64,000 nt of DNA. Origin: Nematostella vectensis. Its lineage: Eukaryota; Cnidaria; Anthozoa; Actiniaria; Edwardsiidae. The stretch spans positions 335,340-399,339 of the forward strand of contig NC_064048.1 in assembly GCF_932526225.1 (NCBI RefSeq), in the 5' to 3' direction. The notes beneath the pieces are model-generated. The model was not told the origin of the DNA. It did no database searches and saw only the letters and a list, made by a program, of their open reading frames with translations. How positions within the stretch are numbered: the first letter of the stretch is position 1; every line of letters starts with the position of its first letter. The position numbers were made by a program, and so were the translations under genes. Below are positions 10,207-22,432 of this stretch, one piece after another.

Positions 10207-13200
10207 TGATGAGGATATTTTTTTACCTAAGGGTCGAGAACTTAGAAATGTCTAATAAATTTTGCTCCATTGCAACTCTCTTTTGTGGGATTTACCCCAA
10301 TAATGTTGATCTACAGTCGATCTTGCAGACCCCTGCCATGCAATGAATGTTTTTCCGAAGCTGTTCTCTCTTTTTAGATGCAATGCAGTTCCTGATTTAA
10401 GAGCTATAACTATTTCTTTTTTTTCCGCTTCGATTTTAGACAATGCTGAATGGCTAACCCAATAGTCTATTCCACGATACGATCTTGAAAACCAGGCTTT
10501 CGTTTAGAAGATAGGCAAGCGTTGACCAAGGGCGTTTAATTATTCCAAAATATATAATACTTTCCATAGCAAAGCACAAATTAACCTGGCTTCTAGGTCT
10601 CCTATAGTTAACCGACAAAAATATCTAGAACCTGACTTGAATCTGACCGGTTGCACAAAGGTTCAAGGGCTCTTGGAACGAGATTGCTACAGAATTTGCC
10701 TGCCCTCCCCGTCAGTGTTTTCTGCGCTTGACTTGTTTTAACTTGAAGGTGTAATTATGAGGTTCTTTTAGAAGTTTTTTACTCAAACTTGCCCCTTCCT
10801 CTGAACATTCTGGTGACCACATCCGTATCCCGTCAGACCCCACGGGCGTAGCGGATTATCCGGGAACTTCATTGTACGTGACGCCAGCCGTGTAATGGCG
10901 CCAAACCCTGCTGCGAGTTGCCTTGTATTCCTGTTTACTCTACTTTGGAGAAAGAAAGTCAATCAGCCAACCTTTGTTGTTGTTTATACTTGGAAAAACA
11001 GCTGTTTGTTCACAAGAAAATTTAAAATAACAACCTTCTACGAATGAAGTCTGATACATTATTGACGACACTTCATTGAAAATATCTCGTTTGAATTAGC
11101 CGATGGAAATCGATGCTTTGTGAATCGATGCTTTGTGACACTTCCATTCCCAATTGAGTTGTTCATGTGGGATACGGGTCTTTTGCTGTATAATTTATTG
11201 TATAATTTATAATCTATTTGAAATTTGTACAAAATAAGGTTAAAATTAAAATTAGTATTTCTTGAAGTATATATTTTATTACCTTTTCAAATAAAAAAAT
11301 ACAAAGCATGAATATCCCCTTCCTCAATCCTTCGGTAAAGAAATCTCGAGCACGCTCAAGTTAATTACATCCGGTGCGCATGCGTGTAGTGCAGGAAGCT
11401 GCTCGAGTGAACTTGACGATGACGATGGGAGCAATAACATCCCACGGCCTGGGGCCTGGATACTGCTAGAACCGACTTAACCAAATAAAGATGCTCTTTT
11501 CAAATATTTCTGAGCTAGGCTGAAATTCGCGTACTGATAAACACTCTCTTCGCCCACCGTCTGGTAAAATGAGACAACCGCTATTGAGGGGGATGTGCGG
11601 TCATATGCTGCTATGCACCATGGGATAGCTAGGCTACAATTCACGTACTAGTAATTATTCTCTTCGCCCTTCGTCTTGTAAGATGAGACCATCACTATAA
11701 AGGGGTAGTACCTTGATATTTCGCCCTTCGTCTTGTAAGATGAGACCATCACTATAAAGGGGTAGTGCCTTGATATGACGCTAATCACTACGGGAATACC
11801 TTACAGTCCGATTCAGTCCTCTGCTTTTTTTTACCAAAATTTTTTTTTTACCTTATTTTAGAAAACACGGGCTACTAGAATATATAGAATATATATAACT
11901 ATATATTTAAACTATTCTCGTAACATTTACTATACTTGTAACATTTAAGAGCTTGACTACGATTTTTGATAATCCCAATACCAAAGATTAACAAAGTGTC
12001 GGGCACGGGACTTGATTCTCCCCAGACATTCTTATGTCAAAACCGATGATTTATAGTTAATAGCTTTGTAATGAAAAGTTAAAAAAATAACAACTTCCGA
12101 AGCATCCTTACAAATAATCCGAAGATGGATGGGATACAGAATGTATTTGATAAAAGTTTGCTATTCTTGTCAGCGTAAACATACGTTACAACATATGGAT
12201 ATGCTATTACGAGACACCAAAGATTCTTTGAGACGTTTAAGGTGTCGAGCTGCTCGTGGTACATTAACCCTGCGTCTGGAGTCGCTAGGGATCGGGTCGC
12301 GTCTGTTAACGACATATAAAAACAGCATTAACTCATCGCATGCACGCAAGGAATAAAGGATTGAAGATGGAAAACCCACCGCCATCCCCCACATCTCCTA
12401 ACCCCCTACCGAGAGAGAGGAAGCCATGATGCCCATTGGGTGTGGTCATCACCCATAACTAGCATTCTCGTTACCTCATCTCTCTTTCTTTTCCTGCACC
12501 CCACTGAGAGCAAGAGAAAGACATGATTTCCGATGGGCGTGGCTCTCACCCCTGGCCCCTTCGTTCCAGTTCTGTAACCCTTTCCCTTCACTCCCACTGA
12601 GAGTAAAAATAAGACGTGATATGCAATGGGCGTGGTTATCGCCCATCTCTCGTATCCCGAAATATGTTTAGTATCATTGTTTTTTTTCTTATGTTAACTC
12701 CCATGGTATGATATTGTAGTAAGCGTTTGTGAATTTACCCAAGCTAATTTTCTATGTCCTTAAAATCATGAGTACATTCTAGTAACTGTAGTAGGTATTG
12801 AATAGCTCAAGATGGTTGCGTTTTAGAAACATCAGTGAGAGTTAGGAAATGACATCCACCACTTGTGTCAAGTAGCGGCGGAGAGGATGAGGGTTCTCCG
12901 TCAGCTAATCCATATCCGTTATACCTCAATGGCATATACTACCCCCAGTAGAGGAATTCCAGGAATCCCGTCACTGACGACACAGTGCACGCGCCAGCCA
13001 GTCCATAACGCGCGATTAAGGAGCGGGATATCATAACACTAGATAATACCGGAGGTCAAATATAGTATATATTGGCAAATGGTCACAAGATTTTATCAGA
13101 TAACGAAGAGGCTTTTACAAGCGTCAAAAAACAAACAAGAATAAAATCGTACGACTTACAAAGGAATCGGTGGTAAGGCTTGTGTAGTACTAACGCCAAA

Positions 13201-13400
13201 AGAAGAAGGAAGAGAACGCATTGTAAAACTCTGACAAGGTTTTGATTGAAGTTGAGCGCCGAATAACGTCTCCTCAACGAAGCCCTGGAGAGAAAAGTGG
13301 AAGAAAAAAGGACGATAGGAAGACAACTACTGCTATTTCAAATAAGAACAACTTGCAGAATTGAGGACAGGATAACTTTGAGAAGAGGTTGATTCCTTGT
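10207..13400. other. No gene seen; two short degenerate tandem repeats
   Basis: No recognisable protein. A 57-bp unit containing 'cgcccttcgtcttgtaaga' is duplicated at 11665-11778, with a third degenerate copy near 11549. A unit of roughly 95-100 bp, 'cactgagag...gggcgtgg..ntcnccc', is present three times at about 12405-12650. The rest is unassigned. Confidence 0.45.
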
Positions 13401-13602
13401 AATTAGGCTCAAATATATAACGAGGTCTTCGATAATAGAGGTCATAAGTAATACCATCCCATTCAATTTAGAAAAGTACATTCTTAAAAATAAGGAAGAC
13501 GTCGTATAGAATGTCAGATCACATCAATACATTTACCTATTAATAATCACTATCTGATTGGTATCGTAATTGGACTAATTGGACTATTGTGAAATATTCA
13601 TC

Positions 13603-14102
13603 ATGGTTCACGCCTCGGTTATGAGCAAGCTAATGAAAGTTGCCTTTCTCCTTATACTTTTCGCGAGTGACTCAGGGGCCGTGTTGACCGTTATACACAG
13701 AGGGCGGGTGGGAAGACTTCGGAGTGGAAACAGAGAACTCCCTAAAGCTGAAGAGCAGTACATCAAACCCGCTGGACCGCGAATGCTTGGCAAGTTCACA
13801 TTTGTGAAAAAGAGGCATAGCTTGGAAATCCCTGTTAAGGTAAGAGATTTCACGCAGTTCTGTCTTAAGTAGTCTTGCGTATCTAGTATATCGCCAGTAG
13901 CCTGGCAAGTGTAAAGGGGCAGAAGAGAGACGAGGCGCGCGCGCCAGCGATAGACAAGTATGAGCTCCCTTTCCCTCTATTGCCCAATACTCTCCTGGCG
14001 AGCGGGGTCTCCAGCTTCTTATCTGCTCTTGCTCCGCAGGCTATATCGCCACGGACTTCTACTAGTGAATTAGCAGGAAGAAAGGAAACAAGGGCAATAT
14101 GA
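13603..14102 (+). CDS. Putative secreted basic protein 1 (two exons, 99 residues)
   Basis: Predicted as join(13603-13839, 14040-14102). Exon 1 starts at ATG 13603, encodes a hydrophobic signal peptide (core VAFLLILFA, residues 13-21, likely cut near G25-A26) and ends at a strong donor AAG|gtaaga, phase 0. The 200-base intron ends in a pyrimidine-rich acceptor (cttatctgctcttgctccgcag). Exon 2 adds 20 residues and stops at 14102. The mature part has no cysteine, is rich in Arg/Lys, and begins close to IHRGR (residues 31-35). The gene at 22433 has I-H-x-G-R at the same positions, P56, P59 and R60 in register, and an IP pair before the exon end, so I infer they are paralogs. A poly(A) signal follows at 14330. 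The function is unknown; a peptide precursor or an extracellular/antimicrobial basic protein are possibilities only. The second ATG at 13621 could also be used. Confidence 0.55.
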
Positions 14103-14329
14103 AACAAGTAGTCGAATGTTCTTTATCTTGTACTTGCGAATGACTAAGCATTATTCAGTCTTTTTCATTTAACTGTCTTAGTTTTGACAGTTAGTTACCA
14201 GGCTCCGAGTGCGACGATTGAGTAACATGATTTGATATCAAGCTTTGAAAGGGCTTTGATAAGGATTTCATTACTTTATTACTTCATTACATAAATTTAA
14301 AGTAATAGTAAAGATAAACATAAGGGAAT

Positions 14330-14335
14330 AATAAA
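14330..14335 (+). terminator. Poly(A) signal AATAAA
   Basis: AATAAA lies 228 bases after the predicted stop of secreted basic protein 1, a normal 3' UTR length. The context is A-rich, so a chance match is possible. Confidence 0.4.
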
Positions 14336-14720
14336 GAAAAAGGTATAGCTTAAATGGATTTAATAACCATGCCACTGGATCTAACTGATCAAAAACTCAC
14401 TTGATAGCAAAGTGCTATGTTTGGTGACAATGTCAGAAAAAGTTAACCTTATGATTAAAAGATATCAGCCATTTACCGTCTCAGCAACAAGTGCAAGGTA
14501 TTCATGTAAGGGACGGACCATTAGAAAAGTGATGGTGGAGGGGTGGGCAAATAGCAAAAAAAATTCGAGCAAGGAAAAAAAAGGAAAAAAAAAAACTTAT
14601 GCAGGCCGACCGTACACACAAAAAAAATCGTGCATCAAGCTCAAGGCACCAAATGGTTCATTGACCTGTGAATCATAATGGTTTAGTGCATTTCCAGCCC
14701 CTTTATGAGCTGGAAATATT

Positions 14721-15014
14721 AACATATCAATATTTTGGTGACCTTCAAACCTGCTCGGTCAATTTCTTAGAGGCCTGGGTCTCAGGGCTTTTCAAGATTA
14801 GTGACATAAAGATTTGACCAAGCAATCAATTTCTTTCTTGAAAAATTCTTGCCGCGAGTCTCAAATTGACAGGAATCAGCATTTTTCACCATGTTTTCTG
14901 GAGATCAGGGAGCAGAAAAAGTTTAGCTCTTCTAAATATGGGCATCAATGACCATATAAGGCAAAACAAACGAAGGACACTATCCGTGGGGAATATGTTT
15001 GATATGAAAAATCT
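14721..15014 (+). repeat. Duplicated block, copy A
   Basis: This block matches 21256-21522 in the same direction at roughly 80 percent, from 'catatcaatatt..ggtgacc' to 'gaatatgtttgatatg', including the identical run 'caccatgttttctggagatc'. It is either an old local duplication or two copies of one dispersed repeat. Neither copy has an intact reading frame. Confidence 0.7.
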
Positions 15015-15299
15015 GGTGAAGCATACCCCACACCCCTACCGAAACTATCAATCCTCATAAAAAGAAGGCTGTCTAGAGGGGTCTGGTATGCTCACCCAGG
15101 GAAAAGTATGACATTCAAACCCTCAACAGAAAGAAATGCATCCATTTCCATATGAATGATATCATAATCAGCATCGGACATTATAGTCTATTTCTACTAT
15201 TTCCTTCTATTTGTATTATATTATAGCACAGTAAATCAGCTGTCTATATCTAAACAATCTCATTTTATTTTCTGGCATAACAACTGAAAATCGTATCAA

Positions 15300-15690
15300 T
15301 ATTTATCAATTGCAACTATAAATAATCAAATATAATGATAGTAAATAATCTCATACATCGATAATTATAATTACCATTATAATCACAAAATCCTGATCAA
15401 AATCAATATGTACCAACTGCAACTATAAATAAATACTTTGATAGAATATATAATTCCATCTTTGGTGAATATCAAATATATCAAAATGTACCAACTGCAA
15501 CTATAAATGATAAAATAAAATATAATGAGATAGTAAATAATTTAATTTTAAATTATTATGTAATATATAATATGTTTTCACTATTATGTTTTCACTGAGA
15601 CAAAAATCCTAATCATAAAAAAATATGTGCCAACTGCAACTATATTAAAATAAAATAACATGAGATAATATAATTATATTTTTTAATATC
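15300..15690. repeat. AT-rich imperfect tandem repeat
   Basis: The phrase 'ccaactgcaactata' recurs near 15414, 15492 and 15629, with a related copy at 15308, in otherwise very AT-rich DNA with repeated 'gatagtaaataat'. Unit spacing varies between about 80 and 140 bases. Confidence 0.5.
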
Positions 15691-16969
15691 ATAATATAAT
15701 ATGGGAAATCCCAAATGGATCAATAACACTTTTTATATGTAAGGTTGTCGAAATTACTCAATAATCCTATAGCTGTGCAAAAGTCTTGATCAAGAATAGC
15801 TAGAGCAAGCTGAATATTAAGAAGAGCAAATATTAATTCAAGATGAAAATTCCTCTTCTGTCGACCACTCATCGCATCGCTGTCATAGAATCTTCAGGTT
15901 CTCTCTCTACTGTATTGCTATCACTCTATGCTGTGTTTCTCTCTCACTCTACTGTCCTGCAATCATATTTTGCGACAATTTGTGTACATAATGGTACACT
16001 GGTGTGCCATACTAGATCTCGTATAATGAATACGATTGTGATTATGATATACGACAAATCAATGTTGTATCTGAGTAAAATAACGTCTGATATGACAGTT
16101 GTTTCCAAGAAAGCCCGGTTTAATACTTCACATGAATGAATAATGGGCTAGACCGGGTTTCTTCACAACCCAGCCTTTCCTTGGTTTGGTGGCTAGCACT
16201 CCTAGGAAAGCCCACTATTCCAAGGGTTTCCAGGCTGATTGCTTCCCATGCTTTTTCGAAGAGGCCAGAGTAAAAAAAGCCTGGTAAGACCTTGGTTTTC
16301 CAAAATCTCCTGGAAGTTTTTTTACCTGGGCTTCTGGTACATGGGTATAAGGATTAGCTTCATGTCCTAAGCAATTAACATTTGGATTTATCGTATGAAC
16401 AAATTAGAATGAACCCTAGATAATGAGCTCTAGATTCATAGTTGTTTTTCGCACCATAGAAAACCTTTCAGTGTTTGTGGCGAAAAAAAAACCTGCAAGC
16501 CAATCGCTCACAAAAAAAATATTCGTGCATCGCTGAGGCGCCCGAAAAAAAAAAAAAATTCGAGCAAACGAAAATAAACCCCCCCATCACTTTTCTAATG
16601 GTCCGTCCCTAAATTCTTGTTGAAATGTGTTGAGCTGTCGGGTTCAGCTTATTATGTCACGACTTTACCGACTTGATAACCATTGACGCGTGGCTTGGGG
16701 ATTACTGGGCGGTGATGATGATGGAATTAAGATATTACTTGCGGCAATATAACAAAGAACTCGAGAGGAAGTGTAGCGATCTTTCATCTGATAAGCCAGG
16801 ATAGAATATAAACCCTTTGACGAGCCTAGAAAAGTGTCGATACCCTGATGGTCGTTGTTTTTCCCATTGGGGTCTTGCACCTCCATCTGTTGTGGGCTTG
16901 GTATAATTTTGATCGCTGTTTTCCGTGCCAGACATGAGTTGTAATGAGGAGGCATAAGCCATACACTCC

Positions 16970-17270
16970 TTTTGTTATAAGAACGTTCAGCCTCAGATTT
17001 CACCAAATGCTAAGAACATGCCGAGGCTCAGATAGAAGCAAAATATTGCATTGTTAGTCTAATGCGTTCTAAAATGCAAAATCAAATGGTGTTTATAGAA
17101 AACGATCTTGAATATTATTGCTATTAATCATTTTTGTATTTTTTATATACCTTCTTGAGTATTATACTGTACACTGAAATTTAAGAACATGAGTAAAAAC
17201 ATTTTCAGCCTTAAAATGCTTCAAGAATAACGGCACAGCCTCAACTGAAAGTTAGACGCTTTTATAAAAA
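16970..17270. repeat. Dispersed repeat, copy A
   Basis: Two parts match the far right of the window. 'cagcctcagatttcaccaaatgctaagaac...' at about 16990-17060 matches 60213-60290, and 'aaaaacattttcagccttaaaatg' at 17194-17217 matches 61095-61118. The two parts lie about 130 bases apart here but about 800 apart there, so copy B has gained sequence. The repeat class is unknown. Confidence 0.5.
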
Positions 17271-17675
17271 GGGTTTGTTTTCCACTATGTTGAACCAACC
17301 TCAATATCAAGGAGGGCTGGTTTAAGATAGATTCGTTTATTTTTTCAATTTTTTTTTACGTATTTGTTTTACTGGATCAGCGGTAAAGGTTATTTGGCAT
17401 GTATGTTTCGTAAGGTTAAATTGTTTGGGGTGGGGTAAATTGTAAGGGGGGTCAGGGGTAAGTTCTGAAGATGCAGGGATAAAAGCATTCTTAAAAGCAC
17501 TATTGCTCCTATATCTTTCAGCTTGTTATCGCCTTGCATGGCTGCATGTCTATGTCTTTGATCTTGTCATCATCGCAAGGTCGCCCTAAATACTTGTCTC
17601 GTGCCCGGTTTCACCTTTGACACAAACCACACTAGCACATTATAATATAAATATGTTCGCATGCCGATAGACTAA

Positions 17676-17850
<175 letters not shown>

Positions 17851-18240
17851 TGATGTACGTGTAACGCATGTTAACTCCCAGTCTAACCAGAACAAACCCA
17901 CAGAAACTATCTTCAGAGAACAAGAGAATGAGAAGAAGAGGAAATACAACCAGAGAATAATCAACGTAGAGATGGGAACTTTTACACCACTAGTTTTTGG
18001 CACAAATGGAGGCATGGGGGTAGATTGTGAGAACTTTCTAAAATCCCTTGCAGAAAAACTGTCTATTAAGAACGGCGAGGCTTATGCCAGTGTAATCTCA
18101 TGGATACGTATCGAACTTTCTTTCGCAATTTTAAGAACAGTTCACAAATGTCACGTAAGAGGTTCAAGATTCCCGTTCAAATCACGTTTTAAATGATAAT
18201 GATTTTATATTGCCCATAGCAGATGTTATGTAAGGCCGCC
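17851..18240. other. Unassigned segment between microsatellites
   Basis: A 74-codon ORF at 17972-18193 lies here but resembles nothing recognisable. No other signal is seen. Confidence 0.35.
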
Positions 18241-18605
18241 ATATATATATATATATATATTTTATTTTTTCTATTTTTCTCTTTCGCATAATTTTTTTTA
18301 CTATTTTTAATTTTTTTACTATTTTTAAATCTTATTGTTATCAATTTTATAAACAAATTTTTGTAAATAATATTTTAGATTAAAATGTTATATAGAGAAT
18401 TTTATTATTATTATTATTATTATAATTATTATTATTATAATTATTATAATTATGATTATTATTATTATTATTATAATTATTATTATTATTAATGTTATTG
18501 TTATTGCTATTGTTATTGTTATTGTTATTGTTATTGTTGCTGTTGCTGTTGCTGTTGCTGTTGTTGCTGTTGTTGTTGTTGTTGTTGTTATTATTATTGA
18601 CTTTC
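18241..18605. repeat. (AT)n and (TTA/TTG/CTG)n microsatellites
   Basis: An AT run at 18241-18260 is followed, after T-rich DNA, by TTA/ATT triplets at about 18400-18495, then GTTATT and GTTGCT triplets to about 18597. The gradual change from TTA to TTG and CTG triplets suggests a single triplet tract diverging by point change. Confidence 0.9.
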
Positions 18606-20000
18606 AACATCATCATCGGGACAAAAACATGACATGTGGGGGAGGGGTAGGGCGTTGCTGGTATTCCCCCTCTTTCTCCCCGCCCTACCCAACTGTTGTT
18701 AATATGCACTTGGAGATAATCGTGTTTTTTTCTTCCTCAGCATTCTCTTCGAACGAGATTGAATTTGTAGAAAAACAGATAACCCATTGACTACAAAACG
18801 ACTCAAGAGAAAAGAAAACAACGAACACGACGGCTTCAAGCTCACGTCTCATTTACTTAGTAACCATTAATTATCATATTGTATTGTGTTGAAGTGATGC
18901 GAAGCCCACGTCTCATATTTACTTAGTAACCATCATATTATCATATTGTGTTGTGTTGAAGTGTTAGTGCTGATGCTGATGATGTTGATAAAGGTGATGA
19001 TTATGACCACGTGTTTTCGATGGTGGTGGTGATAATGATGATTGAGCTTTTAACTCACATAATTGCTAATTGTGTTGGTTAGGAAGATAATAATGACGTC
19101 ATCTATGATGCTGCGTGATTTTGAATAATTGTCATGACGAAGACAAATATAAGTCTGAAACCTGTTTTTGAGGGGTATTGAAATAGCAATAACTGAGAAT
19201 AAAAAAGAAATTCAAAATATAAGTTCTTCCTTTCTTCCTCCTTTTATAATTATTCCCTTTTTATAGTTTTAGTGAAGCTCTTGTGAAACTGAAACATGAA
19301 AAGTCATGTATGTGAATACGCAATAACATTTGAATAAATCTATCCATATAGTTGAAAGACACTAAAAGGGAATGAAGCAAGTCTGGTATAAAAGGCTCTT
19401 TGGGATGTCGCACCCCTTGGAGAAATCCTGCACATCCCCCTCACCCCCTGCCTCCGTCATCCACCGAGGATCTTGGGGATACGTATGGCTTTGCCGATGC
19501 CATGCGCTCAGCAGACTATTATTTCTGCTATGTTCCTTGTATTTGTGAGTCTAGGTACGCCGAGTAGGGCTATTAAGCATCTGTTAGCCTGTTCCCCGAA
19601 CCACATCATTTTGGCTTTTTTACTTTTGACCTCACACACTATAGTATTCATTTGCCAAGTACCGAAGTGCAAAACTAATCCAGTGGCTTATCCCCGGAAT
19701 TGGTTGCATTTTCTATTGAAACAATCTTTCAATCTTTCTGTTCTATGCATTTGATATGCCTTATTGTGTTCCATAACCTGACGTCAATTCTCGCTTACAA
19801 TTTTGCCACTATTGTCCTAAAAAAAACTTACACTTGCCAATAACACTCTTAACACTTGCGGTTAACATTTGCGGTTAGCGCTGGGCGTGAGAAAAACTAA
19901 ACAAAGAAATGTAGAACGCTAAACTCAGTGCTTCGAGTATGAGACGAGCCTTTCCTCCGAGCTCATAGTCAAATCTCGTTGAGGGCTTTCCACACTCGGG
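18606..20000. other. No gene seen
   Basis: A near-duplicate 'cccacgtctcat..ttacttagtaacca' occurs at 18843 and 18907. A full CRE-type palindrome TGACGTCA lies at 19094-19101. The 93-codon ORF at 19473-19751 is not recognisable and its start is not an ATG. Confidence 0.35.
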
Positions 20001-20005
20001 CATAC

Positions 20006-20360
20006 TATTGCTGATTATTGAGCCCCATAGCATATTGCTGATCATTGAGACCCATAGCATATTGCTGATTATTGAGACCCATAGCATATTGCTGATTATT
20101 GAGCCCCATAGCATATTGCTGATTATTGAGACCCACAGCATATTGCTGATTATTGAGACCCATAACATATTGCTGATTATTGAGACCCATAGCATATTGC
20201 TGATTATTGAGACCCATAGCATTTATTGCTGATTATTGAGACCCATAGCATACTGCTGATTATTGAGACCCATAGCATATTGCTATTTATTGAGCCCCAT
20301 AGCATATTGCTGATTATTGAGACCCATAGCATATTGCTGATTATTGAGACCCATAGCCTG
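20006..20360. repeat. 27-bp minisatellite
   Basis: About 13 units of 'attgctgattattgagacc' plus 'catagcat', with few differences. As 27 is divisible by three, frames on both strands stay open and yield false 9-residue repeat proteins. Confidence 0.95.
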
Positions 20361-22432
20361 AGGTGGCCATTTCTAGCGCTCGGCTCCTGCGCATCACGGA
20401 AATAAAGATGAAATATGTTACAGCTAGCCACCCAATCTACGAACGGTATTCAAAGGAATTTCGAAAGAATAAAATAATATAGAATAAAATTTAAAATAAT
20501 CGTCCTTATTTTCAGGTGATGGACTAAGCCCGGCTAGATGTTCCTAAGAACAATTATTTGCAAAAGAGGAAAAGGCGCGATACATAGTTTTAAGAGAAAT
20601 TTCAGTACTAGGTAAAAAAAGCATAGGTATGAAGCGTACAGTGGGTCACGCTGACCGTTTTAACACATAGGACTCTGCGTTATTCGCATCTCAAGACGCA
20701 CGGAGTACATTCAAGGGCCACTGAAAAAGCGTCCTCATCACGCATGCGCCAACATATGTTAATCAAGAATTGTTTTGGAAAGTAAAAAGCCTGCAATACA
20801 GGTGTTTACCCGGTATTTTATAGCTGTTGCTATAGAAACACCGGGCCTGCATCGAGGGCTAGGAAGTAAAGTAAATATAATTTTCGTGTATGTCAAATTT
20901 ACAGGCTCAGTCGTACCTCTTTCTCGAGGTAGATCCACAACAAGAAGAAGTTCGTCTGCGCGGACTCGACAGCAAGTTTAACTTCATCTTTTATTCCTCT
21001 CTTAACTTTTTTCATTTTCATAGTTTTAAACATCATTTGACTACATCGACCTTACCGTCTCCATGCGCAGGCTATACCGGCTAACTTATCAGTCGATGTG
21101 TCTGCTTAAGATTTCATGAGCAAGGATTGGAAAAGGTGCCAGTACAATGTAAAGCCGTCCACTAGAAACAAAGGTAAATAGTTCAGTGTCATTGTGATCA
21201 TTATCATTAGTGATTTCCGAAGTCCTATATGCTGGCGCGAAAGGCTCGTAACGTGACATATCAATATTCGGGTGACCTTCAAACTCGCTCGGCCAATCTC
21301 TTGGAGGCATGGGTCTAAGGGCTTTTCAAGATTTGTGAGAAAGATTTGACCAAGCGATAAAGTTTTTCTTGACAAATTTTTGCCTCGCGGATCAACAGGA
21401 ATCGATCGACTTTCACCATGTTTTCTGGAGATCAGGGAGCGGGAAATCTTCAGCTTTTCTAAATATGGGTATCAATACAATACATACGAAAGACACTATC
21501 CGTGGGAATATGTTTGATATGCTGTTGGCGATGGATTATTTTCGTAGATGCATAACAATACGAACTTGTCAACACTCCTCAGTCATCGCGTCACGTGTCA
21601 TCGCCTACGTCAATCATCCTGTTGTTTGATTGACAGACCAACTCGACGCTATCTCAGTAACCCCTCACAAGTCAACACATATCGCAACGTACCCATGCCA
21701 CTTCCGGTTCATCTCCTTGTTCTCGACGAGAAAGAACCACAACTTTCCTAGGGCGCATAAGATGCGTATATTTAAAACGCTTTTTAAAGATTTAAACTTG
21801 GTTTACAGATGAATTTTCGAGACGCTCATTGCTACCTCAATTGAAAGAATTCAATTCAAGGAATTCAAAGGGTATTTTGTCTCGTCTGTAAAATTTGGAT
21901 CATCGTTTTGAAGTCGTTGAGCCTCGTTTTCATCGCCAAGGTCTATCCCCTCGAGTGAAGTTTCATTTGGTATTTGTTAAGGGGGGTAAGCATAAAGAAG
22001 TTGTTGACGGGTGCTACTCTTTGTGTCACTTATTCAATAGAATGTCTATTTAACCCTCTAAACCTCGTCACGATCAAACCTTCTGATCAAACCTTCACAG
22101 CGCAAACACTTCACAGAAAGGTGCGAGAAATCTCAAGTATTTCTTTCCCCTATTGCCATATAGATAGCTCGGTTCGTCTGCTTCTTAAGGATATTTTAAT
22201 TGTTGGGAAGAGAACGTCAAGAGAAGCATATTCATGTTGTTTACTCAACCTGTACTGTACCCAAACAAGAATTACAAGTTTGATAAACAATTATTGGAAG
22301 CCAGTTTCACTCGGTCGGATAGATACCAAAGGTTGTTAAACGCAGAACTAAAGACGTTAAAAACGAGCCCATAAAACTTTTGTGTGACTAAAAGAAGTTA
22401 GAAAGTTAAATACTGGTCTCGAGGCGAAAAAC
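20361..22432. other. Unassigned DNA with duplicated block copy B
   Basis: Contains copy B (21256-21522) of the block at 14721. Upstream of it an acceptor-like site at 21066-21068 is followed by 'gctata', echoing the start of exon 2 of secreted protein 1, but no partner exon is visible. A 14-bp inverted motif around 'tgtttacccggtatttt...aaacaccgggcc' lies at 20804-20850. The ORF at 21974-22336 starts with TTG and is not recognisable. Confidence 0.35.

Larger units (their letters stand above)
14510..16609. mobile_element. Harbinger-like DNA element, TIR GGGACGGACCATTAG
   Basis: GGGACGGACCATTAGAAAAG begins at 14510 and its complement ends at 16609. TAA stands directly outside both ends (14507-14509 and 16610-16612), as in the TWA target duplications of PIF/Harbinger elements. 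Subterminal A-runs with 'aaattcgagcaa' occur near both ends. No transposase is recognisable; the ORF at 15843-16136 resembles nothing known. Part of the inside (14721-15014) recurs at 21256-21522. Confidence 0.55.

Noticed and set aside
15843..16136. 98-residue ORF with an ATG
   Set aside because: AT-rich, inside a nonautonomous transposon, no motif; not supported as a gene.
16665..17006. 113-residue minus-strand ORF
   Set aside because: No recognisable domain, and its upstream part overlaps a dispersed repeat also found near 60.2 kb.
19875..20431. Repeat protein with 9-residue units
   Set aside because: The 27-bp minisatellite stays open by arithmetic on both strands; neither has a credible start or conserved flank.
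21064..21110. Exon 2 of a third secreted basic protein
   Set aside because: Only about ten bases match the gene 1 exon 2 start and no matching exon 1 was found upstream.
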